A stretch of DNA of 64,000 nt from Archegozetes longisetosus. Its lineage: Eukaryota > Arthropoda > Arachnida > Sarcoptiformes > Trhypochthoniidae. The stretch spans positions 6,886,778 through 6,950,777 of the forward strand of contig JAEMBT020000009.1 of the NCBI GenBank assembly GCA_018873245.2, read 5' to 3'. The position numbers were made by a program, and so were the translations under genes. The stretch's first letter is position 1; each line of letters starts with the position of its first letter. The notes under the pieces were generated by a model. It had not been told where the DNA came from and did not search any database. It saw nothing but the letters and a program-made list of their open reading frames with translations. This document shows, piece by piece, positions 61,691 through 64,000 of this stretch.

Positions 61691-62562
61691 TACGTTATTG
61701 TCGCTGATGATGCATTTCCACTAAAGATATATTTTGTTATGCAGATATAAATTCTTTGATTTTAAATCAGTTTTTCATTCTTTTAAAATGGTTTGTCAAA
61801 CAGTTATCCTTAAAATGCTTTATATTTTATGTAATGCTTTACTAATGCTTTCAAGGTTATCATTGTATTATCGTTAGCTATGAAATGCGGCTCATATTTT
61901 AAAAGAATAACAATTCAGATCTATTTTGTTTATATAAGATATGTTAAAAAACTGGCAAAGGGAGTCAGTCTTTGGGCGGAGGCCTTGAGAAGAGGACCTC
62001 ATTATGCCTCTAAGTGAATGTGAAAAAGTGTTAGAAAGAAGTAAAATCTTTTAATATGTGAGAACTTTTAAATATGTTTATAACATTTTTATGTATCAAT
62101 CAAATAATGAAATCACGTCTAAGTTCTATTTTATATTTCTTTATCTATTTGTTAATTAGATATTATTTTAATTACCTATAATTTTTAAAGAAAATAAAAG
62201 ATTGCAATCAAACAAAGTATAATATAACTAATAATTTAATAGAATATTTGTTTCAGAATTCTGGATAAATAGTTAACTTTAGTCTCCAGTTATGCGTTTA
62301 GGTTTATGAGCTCGAACCTGAACGGCATAACAATTTAATGAAACCTTATGCCCTCAAAAATCTAACTCAAGACAAACGCATTTATAATTATCGTTTGTCA
62401 AGAGCGCGACAAATTATCGAAAATTCTTTTGGTTTATTGACTTCTGTTTGGAGAGTATATCAAAAACCAATTACATTAAAGAAATCTAATGCTGAAAAAG
62501 TAGTACTCGCAACTGTATTGTTGCATAACTTGTTGAGAGCTAATAAAAGTACGAGAAATATA

Positions 62563-63711
62563 CAGTCAACTCAAATCAAATCTTTCTCGGGAAAATCCTT
62601 ATAACTTTTGATTTTCTTGTCCGATTTGAAAAATTTCAAAAGTAGCTTGTTCTCTGAAAATGCTAATTTCTAAAAATACCAAAGAGTTTTGAAAAGTTCA
62701 AAAAGGTAATTGCACAAACTCATTTCAAAATCGGACATCAAATTTCCAATAGAGAACATATGAAAGCTTAAAACAGATTTTATTCAAATATTCAACTGTT
62801 CAAAAAAATCAACCTGATAATTGTACAGAGTCAACTTGAAAAGTTACTTGGGTTTTGACAAAATTTCGGAGATTTTCGAATTTCGATTATCAAAATGAAT
62901 ACAATATTGAACGTTATTTTTGTCAATTCTATTGAACCGTCTTATTCAAATTTGTTTACATCTAATTTATTTCATTTGAATTGAATTTCAAAAATGGCTT
63001 TTACAACCGAAGAACGAGAGTTGAAATTTCAAGAATATATTAAATTGAGAGCAGAAGGAACGCCAAAATCAGTGATTTTAAGGAGTGTTGGTAAGAAACT
63101 TAATCTTGATAATAGAATTTTGTTGAATAGGTTTTAAATTTTAAGGGATAAGTGTACCGACATTTAGAGAGTGGTGTCGTATCGATGATGAAGAAGAGCA
63201 GTTTATCAATGCCTCACGGACGAGAGGATAAAATGCCAAGACTCAAAGGAGATAGGATCAGTTGTAAAAGCCATTTTTGAAATCAGTTCTATTTAAATGA
63301 AATAAATTAGATGTAAAAAAATCTGAATAAGACGGTTCAATAGAATTGACAAAAATAACGTTCAATATTGTATTCATTTTTGATAATCGAAATTCGAAAA
63401 TCTCCGAAATCTTGTCAAAACCCAAGTAATTTTTTAAATTGACTCTGTACAATTATCACGTTGAATTTTTTGAATAGTTGAATATTTGAATAAAATATGT
63501 TTTTAAACTTTCATATGTTCTCTATTGGAAATTTGATGTCCGATTTTGAAATGAGTTTGTGCAATTACCTTTTTGAATTTTTCAAAATTCTTTGGTATTT
63601 TTAGAAATTAGCATTTTCAGAGAACAAGCTACTTTTGAAATTTTTCAAATCGGACAAGAAAATCAAAAGTTATAAGGATTTTCCCGAGAAAGATTTGATT
63701 TGAGTTGACTG
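62563..63711. mobile_element. 1149 bp element with about 450 bp inverted arms
   Basis: Arms 62563-63008 and about 63257-63711 are near-perfect inverted copies. Ends are CAGTCAACTCAAATCAAATC and complement, with TA on both sides (62561-62562, 63712-63713). It interrupts the Harbinger relic. The loop of about 250 bp carries the start of a possible transposase. The minus-strand frame at 63258-63452 is in the arm. Confidence 0.85.
62994..63137 (+). pseudogene. 47-codon start of a possible transposase in the palindrome loop
   Basis: ATG at the inner end of the left arm opens MAFTTEERELKFQEYIKLRA, which looks like a helix-turn-helix start, and stops at 63137. A second piece in another frame (FREWCRIDDEEEQFINASRT, about 63155-63230) follows. 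It could be what remains of the element's own transposase; I cannot name the family. Confidence 0.4.
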
Positions 63712-64000
63712 TATATTCCCCTATTCATGAATTGGATAGATAAGGTACCACAAGTGGCGATATTATATTAGGAAATTGGCGTCAAAGTAATACTGGATTA
63801 GGAATTGAAAATATTAGATAAATCAGCAGTAATGCATATCCAAGAGAAGCAAAAGAGATTAGAGATTCATTTTGTGATTACTTTAATGGAGAGGAACAGG
63901 TCTCATGGCAATGAAACTACATTAATAAGTAATTATATTGTTTGTAAAGAGGGCTTAAGCGTATACAAAAAATCAATTATGATATGACTCTTTCGCGAGA

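Larger units (their letters stand above)
61690..63914 (+). pseudogene. PIF/Harbinger transposase relic, split by insertions
   Basis: Three pieces of a Harbinger-type DDE_4 transposase lie in order. At 61690-61735, YVIVADDAFPLKIYF is the conserved D-D-A-F-x-L-K segment. At 62338-62560, MKPYALKNLTQDKRIYNYRL, then RARQIIENSFGLLTSVWRVY, carry the R-I-I-E-N-x-F-G-x-L motif. At about 63820-63914, NAYPREAKEIRDSFCDYF, then NGEEQVSWQ and a stop, form the usual C-terminus. The last two are separated by the element at 62563-63711, and removing it brings them together. The first gap (about 600 bp) has no clear ends. The N-terminal half was not found. Confidence 0.8.

Overview
The window is a piece of a strongly AT-rich insect genome. 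The gene families (NRF-6-like acyltransferases, insect gustatory receptors, an ABCH-type ABC transporter, a peritrophin-type chitin-binding protein), the 50-90 nt introns with GT..AG borders and the dense DNA-transposon content all fit. A fly-like (dipteran) genome is my guess from intron size and base composition; the sequence does not prove it.

Layout. (1) 1-3649, + strand: 3' part of an NRF-6-like gene, eight exons visible, the first cut by the window edge. (2) 3650-16560: mostly transposons (hAT, mariner, Tc1-like, piggyBac-like and other inverted-repeat elements, several adjacent or nested), with one small two-exon chitin-binding gene at 11710-12098. (3) 16934-42219, - strand: a tandem array of seven gustatory receptor (Gr) copies, named here A1, A2 and B1 to B5. 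Each has three exons and ends in an exon of exactly 57 nt. A1, B1, B3, B4 and B5 look intact (363-366 aa). A2 has a one-base frameshift. B2 has a 635 bp hAT element in exon 1 and a nonsense codon in exon 2. The spacers of the B units are repeated too, so insertions in one unit can be checked against the empty site in its neighbours. (4) 42220-52980: gene-poor, with one unrecognised 90-codon reading frame at 45147-45419 and several MITEs. (5) 52983-54238, +: a decayed ABCH-type transporter fragment. (6) 55169-60232, -: a complete eight-exon NRF-6-like gene (802 aa), paralogous to the first and facing it across the window. (7) 61690-64000: a PIF/Harbinger transposase relic split by an 1149 bp element with arms of about 450 bp.

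How the parts relate. The two NRF-6-like genes share intron positions and phases and bracket the region. The Gr copies share an upstream motif, GTTTCCATGA as read on the + strand, 104 bp (B) or 128-129 bp (A) before the start codon. The hAT element at 26444-28821, which still carries a broken transposase, appears to be the parent of the 249 bp MITE at 12874-13122. All product names are from residue patterns read by eye; no database search was run.
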